Assembly (NCBI GenBank): GCA_012727545.1
Contig: JAAYHA010000090.1
Location: forward strand, 1-32,282
Origin: Synergistaceae bacterium
GTDB taxonomy: Bacteria; Synergistota; Synergistia; Synergistales; Synergistaceae
Length of the DNA stretch: 32,282 bases
Direction: 5' to 3'
The notes beneath the pieces are model-generated. The model saw only the letters and a list, made by a program, of their open reading frames with translations. It was not told the DNA's origin and did no database searches. A program made the position numbers and the translations under genes. The first letter of the stretch is position 1. Each line of letters starts with the position of its first letter. This document shows, piece after piece, positions 1-7,961 of this stretch.

Positions 1-549
1 ATATCGGGCATAAGGGCCGCTGTTAAGGCGAAAATAAGGAACATCAAGCTCAACACCGTGCTCATAAGGGGTTTTAATGACAAAGAAATTGCCGATTTGA
101 TAGCTTTCGCGAAAAGGGAGAAAGTTCTCCTTAGGCTGATAGAATTTATGCCTCTTGAAGATGATGTATGGAACGAAGAAGCGTTTATCAGCGGGGAAGA
201 GATACTTAAGATGCTTCCTGAGGGTGATTCATGGAAGGCCGAAAGGCCTGATTCCGAACAAGCCGGTCCTGCAAAATATTACAGAAATGAGAAGACAGGT
301 GACTCGATAGGAATAATAACCGCTGTTTCAAACCATTTCTGTAAATACTGCAACCGACTTAGAGTCTCAGCCACAGGAAAACTGAGAACATGTCTATTTG
401 CCCCGGATGAGATCCCGATGAGGCCTCTGATACTGAATGGAGACAGCGATGGACTTAAAGCATTGATACTGGACAGCATAAAAAACAAACCGAGATGCTG
501 GAGCGATATCCGGGCTGGACACCAGCACATGTCCGGAATAGGGGGATAA
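1..549 (+). CDS. moaA: GTP 3',8-cyclase MoaA, C-terminal part (5' end outside window)
   Basis: MoaA is the radical-SAM enzyme that converts GTP to 3',8-cyclo-GTP in the first step of molybdopterin synthesis. The reading frame is open from base 1, and the first visible residues include KLNTVLIRGFND, a typical MoaA core segment, so the gene begins upstream of the window. About 182 of the usual 320-340 residues are visible. The C-terminal 4Fe-4S site that binds GTP is intact as CxxC-x13-C (FCKYCNRLR through LRTCLF). The protein ends in the conserved Gly-Gly tail (SGIGG) that MoaA needs for activity. The radical-SAM CxxxCxxC motif lies off the window and could not be checked. It is followed after 2 nt by moaC, the partner that acts on its product, so the two are almost certainly cotranscribed. 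Confidence 0.96.
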   Translation: MSGIRAAVKAKIRNIKLNTVLIRGFNDKEIADLIAFAKREKVLLRLIEFMPLEDDVWNEEAFISGEEILKMLPEGDSWKAERPDSEQAGPAKYYRNEKTGDSIGIITAVSNHFCKYCNRLRVSATGKLRTCLFAPDEIPMRPLILNGDSDGLKALILDSIKNKPRCWSDIRAGHQHMSGIGG

Positions 550-551
550 AA

Positions 552-1043
552 ATGGCAGATTACACACACTTTGACAGTGACGGCAGACCTGTACTGGTAG
601 ATGTCAGCAAAAAAAATATAACTTCACGTACTGCCTGGGCAGAAGGATGGATAGACCTTCCGGATGTGATATACGAAAAAGTATCCGCAGGCAGCTTAAA
701 AAAGGGAGATCCTTTCCTTATTGCAGAACTTGCCGGGATCATGGGGGCGAAGAAAACTCCGGAGCTTATCCCGTTGTGCCATACGATAAGGCTTGACAAC
801 GTAGTGGTCAAATGTGATCTGGCTGAAGGAACTAAATCTGTCAGGATCAGTTGCGAAGCTACAGCAAATGAAGTGACAGGTGTTGAGATGGAAGCTTTGA
901 CAGGTGTTTCTGCCGCTGCTCTCTGTTTCTATGACATGTGCAAAGGGTTGGACAAGGGCATGGTTATCAGAGACATCAGGCTTATCAGGAAGACAGGCGG
1001 CAAAAGCGGAGAATGGAACGCTGAAGGAGTGTACAAGGTATGA
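552..1043 (+). CDS. moaC: Cyclic pyranopterin monophosphate synthase MoaC
   Basis: MoaC rearranges 3',8-cyclo-GTP to cyclic pyranopterin monophosphate. I place the start at ATG 552, giving 163 residues, close to the 161 of E. coli MoaC; a G-rich ribosome site (AGGGGG) ends about 6 nt upstream. An in-frame ATG 57 nt earlier would lie inside moaA and has no such site. Family signatures are clear: KKTPELIPLCH at about 67-77 and GVEMEALTGVSAAAL at 110-124. Lys51 in KKGDPF and Lys135 in LDKGM correspond to the two catalytic lysines of the E. coli enzyme. It lies between moaA and the Mog-domain gene, which overlaps its stop codon by 4 nt (ATGA), indicating translational coupling. Confidence 0.97.
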   Translation: MADYTHFDSDGRPVLVDVSKKNITSRTAWAEGWIDLPDVIYEKVSAGSLKKGDPFLIAELAGIMGAKKTPELIPLCHTIRLDNVVVKCDLAEGTKSVRISCEATANEVTGVEMEALTGVSAAALCFYDMCKGLDKGMVIRDIRLIRKTGGKSGEWNAEGVYKV

Positions 1044-1861
1044 GGATTCTTAGATTGTATGCACCATCGCTTATAGGGGATCACACGCTTTGTTATGTTC
1101 ACGCCAATTCATCCGGCGACAGTTGCGTGAATGAGGTGCCGATAGAAATTACATGTGCGTCTGCAGGGACAGATTTAACCTCAGAATACCACTCAGATAA
1201 AATGACAATAGTACTTCCTCCCGACTCACTGCCATCCGAAGGTGATTTTGTTTCTGTCGATAATGGCGATATTCTGCTCAGATGGAACATTGAGGGTAAT
1301 AATTTTAAAGTTTGTACTCCAGGTTTTCTGAGCGTTTCATCCAGGGTCAGCAGATGGAAAACTATCAGGGCTGCCATTCTGACTGTCAGTGATAAAGGAA
1401 GCAGGGGGGACAGGATAGACACGGCAGGTCCTGAATTAGAAAGATTAATAGCTGCCCAGGGTGCTGTGGTTGAAGATAAAAAAATAGTTCCCGATGAAAA
1501 GGATGAAATTGCCGGGGCAGTAAGATCTTGGTGTGAAGAGGGATATAACCTGGTGCTGACGACTGGCGGAACGGGACTTTCGCCGAGGGATGTTACACCT
1601 GAGGCTCTTTTAGGCGTTGCAGATAAAATAGTGCCGGGTTTTGGCGAGATGATGCGCATGAAGACTCTTGAATTTACAGAAAGAGCTTTTCTTACCAGAA
1701 GTGTTGCAGTGATCTGCAATAAAACACTTGTGATCGCTTTTCCCGGAAGCCAGAGGGGAGCAAGACAGTGTTTCGAGGCGATAGTGCCAGCTCTTCGGCA
1801 TGGAATTGAAACTCTGGCAGGATGGGACAGCGAATGCGGGGGGCACTCACACCGGCATTAA
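1040..1861 (+). CDS. Molybdopterin adenylyltransferase (MogA/MoaB domain) with an unrecognised N-terminal extension
   Basis: The C-terminal part, about residues 108-262, is a Mog/MoaB domain, which adenylylates molybdopterin before molybdenum insertion. Signatures are ILTVSDKGSRGDRIDTAG near 113-130, the nucleotide-binding LTTGGTGLSPRDVTPEA at 173-189 and AFPGSQRGARQC near 233-244. The first 105 or so residues are not part of a normal MogA. They have no motif I recognise. The position before Mog suggests a shrunken MOSC-like domain, a fusion partner known in some bacteria, but I could not see the expected residues, so this is only a possibility. The last residues are histidine-rich (GGHSHRH), which might bind metal. 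The gene overlaps moaC by 4 nt and closes the molybdopterin operon; an 81-nt AT-rich gap separates it from rapZ. Confidence 0.9.
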   Translation: MRILRLYAPSLIGDHTLCYVHANSSGDSCVNEVPIEITCASAGTDLTSEYHSDKMTIVLPPDSLPSEGDFVSVDNGDILLRWNIEGNNFKVCTPGFLSVSSRVSRWKTIRAAILTVSDKGSRGDRIDTAGPELERLIAAQGAVVEDKKIVPDEKDEIAGAVRSWCEEGYNLVLTTGGTGLSPRDVTPEALLGVADKIVPGFGEMMRMKTLEFTERAFLTRSVAVICNKTLVIAFPGSQRGARQCFEAIVPALRHGIETLAGWDSECGGHSHRH

Positions 1862-1942
1862 GTCAGTATCAGAATAATTTAATTAGAATTGTAAAAAATC
1901 AAAAGGAATTTCAGATACATTGTTCAGGAGGGGGTAGGGTAT

Positions 1943-2836
1943 ATGCATGATCCTTGCATCACAGGCAAGATCAAAAGATGTGTGATAATAACAGGGATGT
2001 CCGGCGGAGGAAAATCATCCGCTCTCAACGTGTTCGAGGATCAGGGGTTTTATGTTATTGACAACCTCCCTCCGACCCTTCTCCCACAGCTTCTTGATGT
2101 TCTTGAAGGACACCAGTCCGCTGCAAACCACGGAGTTGCCGCGGTCGTAGATGTTAGAGGAGAAGAGCTGCTCAACGATCTTGAGAAAGTGGTCTCCAGA
2201 CTTCGGGAAAAGGTGGAAAAGCTCGAGATCCTTTTTGTTGATGCGACTGATGAGACTTTGGTGAGAAGATTTGAAACGACAAGAAGAAGGCATCCGCTCT
2301 CTCAGAACAAAACGATACTTGGCGGCCTAGCACTGGAAAGAAAGTTGCTTGCACCGATCAGAAAGAATGCCGACATAGTGATTGACACATCAGGGATGAA
2401 ATCAAACGAGTTCAGGACAAAACTGCTTGAGATCATGGGAATGTCTTCAGACAAAACCTCTGTGATACTAAGCTCTTTCGGTTTCAAATACGGTATTCCC
2501 CAGGACTCTGATTATGTTCTTGATGTACGTTTCCTGCCAAATCCTAACTACATTGAAGACCTTCATGCCCTTTCCGGCAAAGATTATGCGGTGCAAAAGT
2601 ATCTTTCAGGATTTGAAAATCTGGATACCTTCATTGAAAAGGCTGAAAACCTGCTTGATTTTGTGTCATCGGTTTATAACAGCACAGGAAAACAGCAGAT
2701 CCACATTGCCATAGGATGCACAGGGGGCAGGCACAGGTCAGTTGCAGTCTCCGAAATGCTTGCGGTCCACCTCAAAAAGAGAGGGAATAATGTGATCCTC
2801 GACCACAGGGATATTGATAAGGGGAACTTGTTGTGA
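1943..2836 (+). CDS. rapZ: RapZ/YvcJ-family nucleotide-binding protein
   Basis: The 297-residue protein has the two halves of the RapZ family. The N-terminal half carries a P-loop, GMSGGGKS at 18-25. The C-terminal half carries the conserved GCTGGRHRS loop at 258-266. In E. coli the protein is an adaptor that hands the small RNA GlmZ to RNase E and so controls glucosamine-6-phosphate synthase. In Bacillus the homologue YvcJ hydrolyses GTP and affects competence. The role here is not known, but amino-sugar and envelope control is likely from its neighbour yvcK. The start is ATG 1943 behind a long purine-rich ribosome site (CAGGAGGGGG). The stop overlaps the GTG start of yvcK by 4 nt. Confidence 0.95.
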   Translation: MHDPCITGKIKRCVIITGMSGGGKSSALNVFEDQGFYVIDNLPPTLLPQLLDVLEGHQSAANHGVAAVVDVRGEELLNDLEKVVSRLREKVEKLEILFVDATDETLVRRFETTRRRHPLSQNKTILGGLALERKLLAPIRKNADIVIDTSGMKSNEFRTKLLEIMGMSSDKTSVILSSFGFKYGIPQDSDYVLDVRFLPNPNYIEDLHALSGKDYAVQKYLSGFENLDTFIEKAENLLDFVSSVYNSTGKQQIHIAIGCTGGRHRSVAVSEMLAVHLKKRGNNVILDHRDIDKGNLL

Positions 2837-3957
2837 GCTTCTTTTCAGCCACACTGATAATAATGGTGATCGCTGCTTCAGCTCTCTCATTTTATGTGCT
2901 GTCTGGAAGAAGCAAGCATCAGAACAAAACAGCTTCCGGGCGCCATGGGATCATGACAAACGCTGTTGAATACAGGCTTTCACTGGGTCCAAGAATAGTA
3001 ACGATAGGCGGGGGCACGGGCCTCTCAACGCTGCTGGCCGGCCTTAAAGGCTTTTCCCGAAATATCACTGCGGTCGTCGCCGTAACGGATGAGGGGGGGA
3101 GCTCCGGCCGTCTCAGGCAGGAGTGGGGAATGCTCCCTCCGGGTGACATAAGAAACTGTATAGTAGCTTTGGCAGAAAATGACAGTTCTTTGAACAGGTT
3201 GCTTAACTTCAGGTTCGACAGGGGAGAGCTTAAAGGACATAATTTGGGAAACCTGATCCTTTTGGCTACGACCGAAATGATGGGGGATTTTCAGCGTGCA
3301 GTTGAAGAACTTAATAAAATGCTTGCTATAAGAGGTCAGGTACTGCCCGTAACAACAGAAAACGTAATGCTTAAGGGTGAAACAAAGGATGGTCGGATCG
3401 TAAAAGGGGAACTTGAAGTTTCCGACAACGGCAGAAATCTTGCAAAACTCTGGATAGAACCATGCAATGCGCCTCCTCTTGAAGGAGTTAAAAAGGCACT
3501 GAGCTCAGCTGATATTATTGTGCTCGGACCGGGAAGCCTCTTTACAAGCGTACTTCCAAACCTCTTGCTCAAAGAGATATCAGACCTTCTGAAAGATTCC
3601 GCTGTTCCCATAGTATATGTTGCCAACCTTGTAACACAGCCCAAAGAGACCGAGGGCATGAACATCCTTGCACATGTGGATTGGGTGGCAAGTGTCCTTG
3701 GCACTGTACCGGACTATCTTCTTGCAAATCAGGCGCCGATACCGGAAGAATTTTTAAACAGGTACAGCAAAATAGGAGCAGAACCCCTATATCTTTCGAA
3801 CGAAGAGGAAAAATATCTGGAATCCCTTGGCACGACAGTTATATACGGAGATTTTGTCACTATCAAGAACGGAGCTTACCTCAGACATAACGCACAGAGC
3901 CTTTCTGAAGCAATAATCAGGCTGGCACGGGAAAACAGGGAGATAAAGGATTTTTAG
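2833..3957 (+). CDS. yvcK: YvcK/CofD-like gluconeogenesis factor with N-terminal membrane anchor
   Basis: The family is needed for growth on gluconeogenic carbon sources and for correct cell shape in Bacillus, and it binds UDP-sugars. Visible signatures are IGGGTGLSTLLAGLK near 58-72, VTDEGGSSGRLR at 84-95, PPGDIRNC at 102-109, GHNLGNLIL and GPGSLFTSVLPNLL. Compared with the 317-residue Bacillus protein, this one is longer because a single hydrophobic segment at about 4-24 precedes the domain, so it is probably tethered to the inner membrane. The start is GTG 2833, overlapping rapZ. An internal ATG at 2953 would remove the anchor, but it has a poorer ribosome site. whiA follows after 2 nt, giving the rapZ-yvcK-whiA order known from Bacillota. 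Confidence 0.95.
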   Translation: MSFFSATLIIMVIAASALSFYVLSGRSKHQNKTASGRHGIMTNAVEYRLSLGPRIVTIGGGTGLSTLLAGLKGFSRNITAVVAVTDEGGSSGRLRQEWGMLPPGDIRNCIVALAENDSSLNRLLNFRFDRGELKGHNLGNLILLATTEMMGDFQRAVEELNKMLAIRGQVLPVTTENVMLKGETKDGRIVKGELEVSDNGRNLAKLWIEPCNAPPLEGVKKALSSADIIVLGPGSLFTSVLPNLLLKEISDLLKDSAVPIVYVANLVTQPKETEGMNILAHVDWVASVLGTVPDYLLANQAPIPEEFLNRYSKIGAEPLYLSNEEEKYLESLGTTVIYGDFVTIKNGAYLRHNAQSLSEAIIRLARENREIKDF

Positions 3958-3959
3958 GC

Positions 3960-4868
3960 ATGGAACATTTAAGCTACAAAATATGGGATGAATGGTCTTC
4001 ATTCCCGATCATCCCTCCTGTAGAAGATGAAATCGCGGGTATTCTGGATGGATCGCACAGCAGGAGAGCCGGAAGCGAATATGAGTTTACGTCGGGAAGG
4101 ATATTTGCCTTAAGAAGACTATTGAAGCTGTGGGCAGATTCAGAATACCAGAACGTTGAGACGATCAGGATAATATACGGTGAACAGCAGAAGAGCAGGC
4201 TTAGCTTCTCTCTCAACGCGGAACTTGCCGAAAAGATATTTGACAGGATATCAACATCTTCCCGTAAAAAAAGAAACTGGAACTGGGTCAGGGGTATGTG
4301 GGGCAGCTGCGGTTCTCTTTATGTCCCTAAAACAGGCTACCACCTTGTCCTCCGGCCTCCGATAAGAAACGGAAGTGCTGAGAGGCTTCAGAGTATACTT
4401 AAATCAGCGGGTTTCAGTATAGGGATAAGAAAAAAAAGCCAGATGCGGGAGCTTATGCTTAGAGACCAACAGCAGATAGTGACCTTCCTTTCAAGGATGG
4501 GTTTTGTAAAGACAGTACTTGCTCTTGAAGAGACGGCAATATACAGATCAATGAGAAGCCACGCCAATAAGCTTGTAAACTGTGATTCTGCCAATATCAA
4601 CAAAACACTTGAAGCGGCGGAAAGACAGATGAAATTGATAAGAGAAATGGAGGAGGCAGGCATTCTGGAAGAACTTCCCGATGAACTCAGGGAACTTGTA
4701 ATTGCCAGAAAAAAAAATCCGAGCATTTCTTTAAAGGAACTTGGACAAAATCTACCGAGACCGATTAGCAAAAGTACGGTAGAATATAGGTGGAGGAAAT
4801 GTGAAAATATACTGCATAAGCTGTTGAAGGGGGATGGTGCCCATGTATTTGGGAAAGGCAGACGTTAA
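3960..4868 (+). CDS. whiA: DNA-binding protein WhiA
   Basis: WhiA is a transcription factor with a degenerate homing-endonuclease fold joined to a helix-turn-helix. It controls sporulation septation in Streptomyces and affects division and chromosome segregation in Bacillus. The 302-residue protein shows RGMWGSCGSLYVPKTGYHL near 110-130, matching the endonuclease-like part. It also has the very typical RSHANKLVNCDSANINKT, followed by the helix-turn-helix region SISLKELGQNLPRPISKSTV near 265-285. The glycine and acidic residues of true LAGLIDADG enzymes are not obvious, as expected for WhiA. The gene lies 2 nt after yvcK and overlaps the next gene by 26 nt. The lineage seems not to be a classic spore former, so a division or metabolic role is more likely. 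Confidence 0.93.
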   Translation: MEHLSYKIWDEWSSFPIIPPVEDEIAGILDGSHSRRAGSEYEFTSGRIFALRRLLKLWADSEYQNVETIRIIYGEQQKSRLSFSLNAELAEKIFDRISTSSRKKRNWNWVRGMWGSCGSLYVPKTGYHLVLRPPIRNGSAERLQSILKSAGFSIGIRKKSQMRELMLRDQQQIVTFLSRMGFVKTVLALEETAIYRSMRSHANKLVNCDSANINKTLEAAERQMKLIREMEEAGILEELPDELRELVIARKKNPSISLKELGQNLPRPISKSTVEYRWRKCENILHKLLKGDGAHVFGKGRR

Positions 4869-6816
4869 CACCTATGATAAAGGGGCGGGCAGGGAGTATC
4901 TTGTTTCAAACGGCCGCGGAGGATATGGATTCTCGACGGTCATTGGAGCAAACACAAGAAGAGAGCACGGGCTCCTTGTGGTCCGCCCGGAGGGAGAAAC
5001 ACAGCACTCTGTGCTGGTAAGCAAGATCGAAGAGACGATTTTCCACGAAAAGAAAAAGTACCAGCTTTCCACAAACCGATACAAAGACCTGGTCTATCCG
5101 GACGGGTACAGATACCTTCAGGAATATCAAGGTAACCCATTTCCAAGCATGCTGTTCGTAATACACAGTATCCTCCTCAAAAAATCAATTTTCATGCCTC
5201 AGGGAAAAGCATGTACGATCGTCAAGTACGAACTTCTGGCTGCGCCGGATAAAATTCGTATTGACCTTCGCCCGCTGTTTGCACATAGGATCAATTCTGA
5301 AGTATGCCCGGAACCCCGCAAGGGAGAATTTGACCTTGTTTCGAGCGAAAACTCCACTATCGGAGTCGAAGGCAAGGGGCATAAAAGCTATTTCAAAGCA
5401 ACCTCAGGCACATGGGCTGCAAAGCCCCTGTGGTACGAAAACCTGATATACGAGCAGGACGACATTCCTGAAACTCCGTCAGTCGATCATCTCTGGTCGC
5501 CCGGCTATGTGAGCAATGACATTGCTGAGGGGGATGTCCTCTATGTGATCCTCTCCGACGAACCGATAACGATGACTATAGAAGATATACTCTCTGTTGA
5601 AAAAGAGTGCTCAGAAAGATTTGAAAACATACTTGAACAGGCGAATCTTCCTGCCCTCAGCAGTGCTGAGCAGGACATGATCGCCGCTTCATATCACCTT
5701 ATAGATGATAGGGACGATCCGGTTTCTCCCGTTTACACCGGCTATCCCTCAGTTGAGTTTAAGGCAAGGGACACCTTTGTATCTCTGCCGGGACTTACCC
5801 TTGCTACAGGAAGGGAAAAGATCGCTGAGAGAGCGCTCCGTATCTGGACAGATATATGTAAAGAAAACGACTGGGTAATGCCTGAGCGCATCGCTCCCGA
5901 CAAAAGATGCGTATTTGAAGCAGCGGACAACGGCCTATGGTTCGTATACGCCGCTGATAAATACACGAAGCACGTCGGGATCAGAAATGAAGATTCCGAC
6001 ATCAGGGATGCTGCGAGAAAGATAACAGACAGGTACATAACAGATATCAAAAACCTTGACCTTACCTGCGAGAAAAATATGCTGCTCAAGGTTGACTCAG
6101 ACGATCCCCTGAGGCACTGGATGGACGCTGTCGCTGCAGGAGAGACTGTAGTTCACAGAAGAGGGTACCTCGTAGAAGTTAACGCACTGTGGTACAACGC
6201 GCTGAAGGTCTCTGAGAAATTTGCAGAGGCAGACAACGACATTCCTGCAAAAGAAAAATACGCAGAAATGGCTGAAAAATGTGCAGAGTCTTTCCGTGAG
6301 ATATTCTGGAACAATGAAAAAAAATGTCTCTATGACTGGGTCGATCCGTCAGCTACAGCAAAAGACACCGCAATCCGTCCAAATCAGATATTGGCGGCTT
6401 CCCTCTCTTACAGCCCCATTACAGACGACATGGCCAAAGGCGTAATAAGGATCTGCTGGGACGAACTCTACACGACTTACGGCCTTCGCACGCTTGATCC
6501 GAGGCAGGATAAATTTAAGGGCAGATCAGAAGGAAGGCTCGACCAGAGGATGAAGGCCCGCTTCCGCGGCATGGCATGGCCATGGCTTCTTGGGGAGTTC
6601 ATTTCGGCATTCCTTAAATATAACCCGACAAGAACAGACCTGGGGTGGATCTTTATGCGTCCATTCAACTCACACCTCAGGCACAGATGCCTTGGAGGCA
6701 TTGCCGAGTGTTTTGACGGAATGATGCCGTACAAACCTCATGGAGATGTTCTCAGTGCTATGGCCCTGGGAGAACTTTTGAGAGTTTTGCACGAAAATCT
6801 ACAATTTGATGAGTAA
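4843..6816 (+). CDS. Glycogen debranching enzyme, bacterial amylo-alpha-1,6-glucosidase type (GH133-like)
   Basis: This cytoplasmic enzyme family removes alpha-1,6-linked glucose from glycogen or similar glucans. The N-terminal domain opens with YLVSNGRGGYGFSTVIGANT and REHGLLV, the family hallmark. The C-terminal (alpha/alpha)6 barrel shows KARDTFVSLPGLTLATG near 320, LVEVNALWYNAL, IRPNQILAASL, TTYGLRTLDP and GMAWPWLLGEF. It also has IAECFDGMMPYKPHG, where the catalytic acid usually lies. I choose ATG 4843 (657 residues) because AAGGGGG at 4827-4833 then sits 9 nt upstream; ATG 4834 abuts that site. Either start overlaps whiA. The usual GRDT segment is ARDT here, a small deviation. Placement after yvcK and before gap ties it to storage-sugar use. 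Confidence 0.9.
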   Translation: MYLGKADVNTYDKGAGREYLVSNGRGGYGFSTVIGANTRREHGLLVVRPEGETQHSVLVSKIEETIFHEKKKYQLSTNRYKDLVYPDGYRYLQEYQGNPFPSMLFVIHSILLKKSIFMPQGKACTIVKYELLAAPDKIRIDLRPLFAHRINSEVCPEPRKGEFDLVSSENSTIGVEGKGHKSYFKATSGTWAAKPLWYENLIYEQDDIPETPSVDHLWSPGYVSNDIAEGDVLYVILSDEPITMTIEDILSVEKECSERFENILEQANLPALSSAEQDMIAASYHLIDDRDDPVSPVYTGYPSVEFKARDTFVSLPGLTLATGREKIAERALRIWTDICKENDWVMPERIAPDKRCVFEAADNGLWFVYAADKYTKHVGIRNEDSDIRDAARKITDRYITDIKNLDLTCEKNMLLKVDSDDPLRHWMDAVAAGETVVHRRGYLVEVNALWYNALKVSEKFAEADNDIPAKEKYAEMAEKCAESFREIFWNNEKKCLYDWVDPSATAKDTAIRPNQILAASLSYSPITDDMAKGVIRICWDELYTTYGLRTLDPRQDKFKGRSEGRLDQRMKARFRGMAWPWLLGEFISAFLKYNPTRTDLGWIFMRPFNSHLRHRCLGGIAECFDGMMPYKPHGDVLSAMALGELLRVLHENLQFDE

Positions 6817-6864
6817 AACGGATTAAATCTGTTTGACTTTAAAGCTATAAGGTAGCACAATGAA

Positions 6865-6894
6865 TTGAGAGCAAAAATTAATCTATGCTCTAAT
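6865..6894 (+). promoter_or_regulatory. Predicted sigma-70 promoter of gap-pgk(-tpiA)
   Basis: TTGAGA at 6865-6870 and TCTAAT at 6889-6894 each match the consensus at five of six bases, with an 18-bp spacer. Transcription would begin near 6901, leaving a leader of about 36 nt before gap. A second, weaker possibility is TTGACT at 6833-6838 with CACAAT at 6856-6861 (17-bp spacer). No terminator was seen after the debranching gene, so readthrough from it is also possible. Confidence 0.6.
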
Positions 6895-6896
6895 AT

Positions 6897-6912
6897 TCAC
6901 AAGTATTTGTGA
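6897..6912. promoter_or_regulatory. Candidate operator: 16-bp inverted repeat over the gap start site
   Basis: The sequence TCACAAGTATTTGTGA has perfect 6-bp arms around a 4-bp centre. It lies just downstream of the predicted -10 box and covers the predicted transcription start, which is the classic place for a repressor site. The regulator is unknown. The arms resemble those of Rex and CRP sites, but in the reverse order, so I do not assign either. Confidence 0.45.
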
Positions 6913-6936
6913 TAAAAATTTTAGGGGGCAATATTC

Positions 6937-7956
6937 ATGGCAAAGTACAAGGTTGCAATCAACGGTTTTGGACGAATTGGGCGTCTCTCGCTCCGTTCCT
7001 TCTTCATGAACGGAAAGGACAATCTCTTTGAGGTCGTAGCAGTTAACAATCGTACCCCGCCGGCATCCCTTGCATATGTCCTGAAATATGACTCAGTGTT
7101 CCGTCGCTTCCCCGGTGAAGTTTCCGTTGAAGGAGACTGTCTCATCGTAAACGGGCATAAGATCAAGGCAGTGGCAGAGCCGGATCCGGCAAAGCTTCCC
7201 TGGAAAGAACTTGGTGTAGACCTCGTTATCGAAAGCACCGGCCGTTTTACTGATGCAAATGCTGCAAAGGCACACATTACGGCGGGAGCAAAAAAAGTAA
7301 TAATTTCTGCACCTGCTAAAAACCAGGATGCCACGATAGTCATGGGAGTTAACGAGGGAGTCTATGATCCGGCAAAGCATAACATCATCTCAAATGCTTC
7401 CTGCACAACGAACTGCCTTGCCCCTGTCTGCAAAGTGCTTCAGGAGAAATTCGGCATAGTCGAGGGACTCATGAACACCATTCACTCTTATACAAACAAT
7501 CAGGTAACACTCGATTCTCCGCACAAGACTCCTTCCAGAGGCAGAGCAGCGGCGCTTTCGATCATCCCGACTACGACAGGCGCTGCAAAGGCGATCTCAG
7601 AAGTCATGCCGGAACTGAAAGGCAAACTTAACGGATTTGCCCTTCGTGTACCGACTCCGGACGTCTCAGTAGTAGACCTTACAGTTACTCTTGAAAAGGC
7701 CGTTACAGCAGATTCTGTCAACGCGGCCATGAAGGAGTATGCGGAAGGTTCCCTTAATGGCATCCTTGGCTATGAACCGGAAGACCTGGTTTCAATGGAC
7801 TTTGTCGGTGACCCGCGCTCCTCTATCTTTGCTCCCAGACACACACTGGTCATGGGCGACAAAATGGTCAAAGTTCTTTCCTGGTATGACAATGAATGGG
7901 CTTACAGCAACAGGGTAATAGATCTGGCAGACTATATTTTCTCTAAGGGAGTTTAA
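6937..7956 (+). CDS. gap: Glyceraldehyde-3-phosphate dehydrogenase, type I
   Basis: The enzyme interconverts glyceraldehyde-3-phosphate and 1,3-bisphosphoglycerate in the cytoplasm. The 339-residue protein has the NAD(P)-binding start INGFGRIGRLSLRS at 8-21, the active-site ASCTTNCLAP with the nucleophile Cys156, and His183 in TIHSYTNNQ. It ends with the standard SWYDNEWAYSNRVIDL. AGGGGG at 6923-6928 gives a good ribosome site. One oddity is residue 38, in AVNNRT: it is Asn where NAD-specific enzymes carry the Asp that holds the adenosine ribose (Asp32 in the Bacillus stearothermophilus numbering). This may relax specificity toward NADP. The downstream SPHK segment keeps the proline typical of NAD enzymes, so the cofactor is uncertain. 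It is first gene of the gap-pgk-tpiA set. Confidence 0.97.
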   Translation: MAKYKVAINGFGRIGRLSLRSFFMNGKDNLFEVVAVNNRTPPASLAYVLKYDSVFRRFPGEVSVEGDCLIVNGHKIKAVAEPDPAKLPWKELGVDLVIESTGRFTDANAAKAHITAGAKKVIISAPAKNQDATIVMGVNEGVYDPAKHNIISNASCTTNCLAPVCKVLQEKFGIVEGLMNTIHSYTNNQVTLDSPHKTPSRGRAAALSIIPTTTGAAKAISEVMPELKGKLNGFALRVPTPDVSVVDLTVTLEKAVTADSVNAAMKEYAEGSLNGILGYEPEDLVSMDFVGDPRSSIFAPRHTLVMGDKMVKVLSWYDNEWAYSNRVIDLADYIFSKGV

Positions 7957-7961
7957 ACTCC

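Noticed and set aside
1040-1360. MOSC domain in the N-terminal part of the Mog-domain protein
   Set aside because: The segment is too short and lacks the conserved cysteine context and GD motifs that I would expect, so I leave it unnamed.
1099-1719. 206-codon minus-strand frame
   Set aside because: It is antisense to the Mog-domain gene and has a low-complexity Ser/Pro-rich shadow composition.
6897-6912. Rex or CRP binding site
   Set aside because: Both have TTGTGA/TGTGA first and TCACAA/TCACA last; here the half-sites are in the reverse order.
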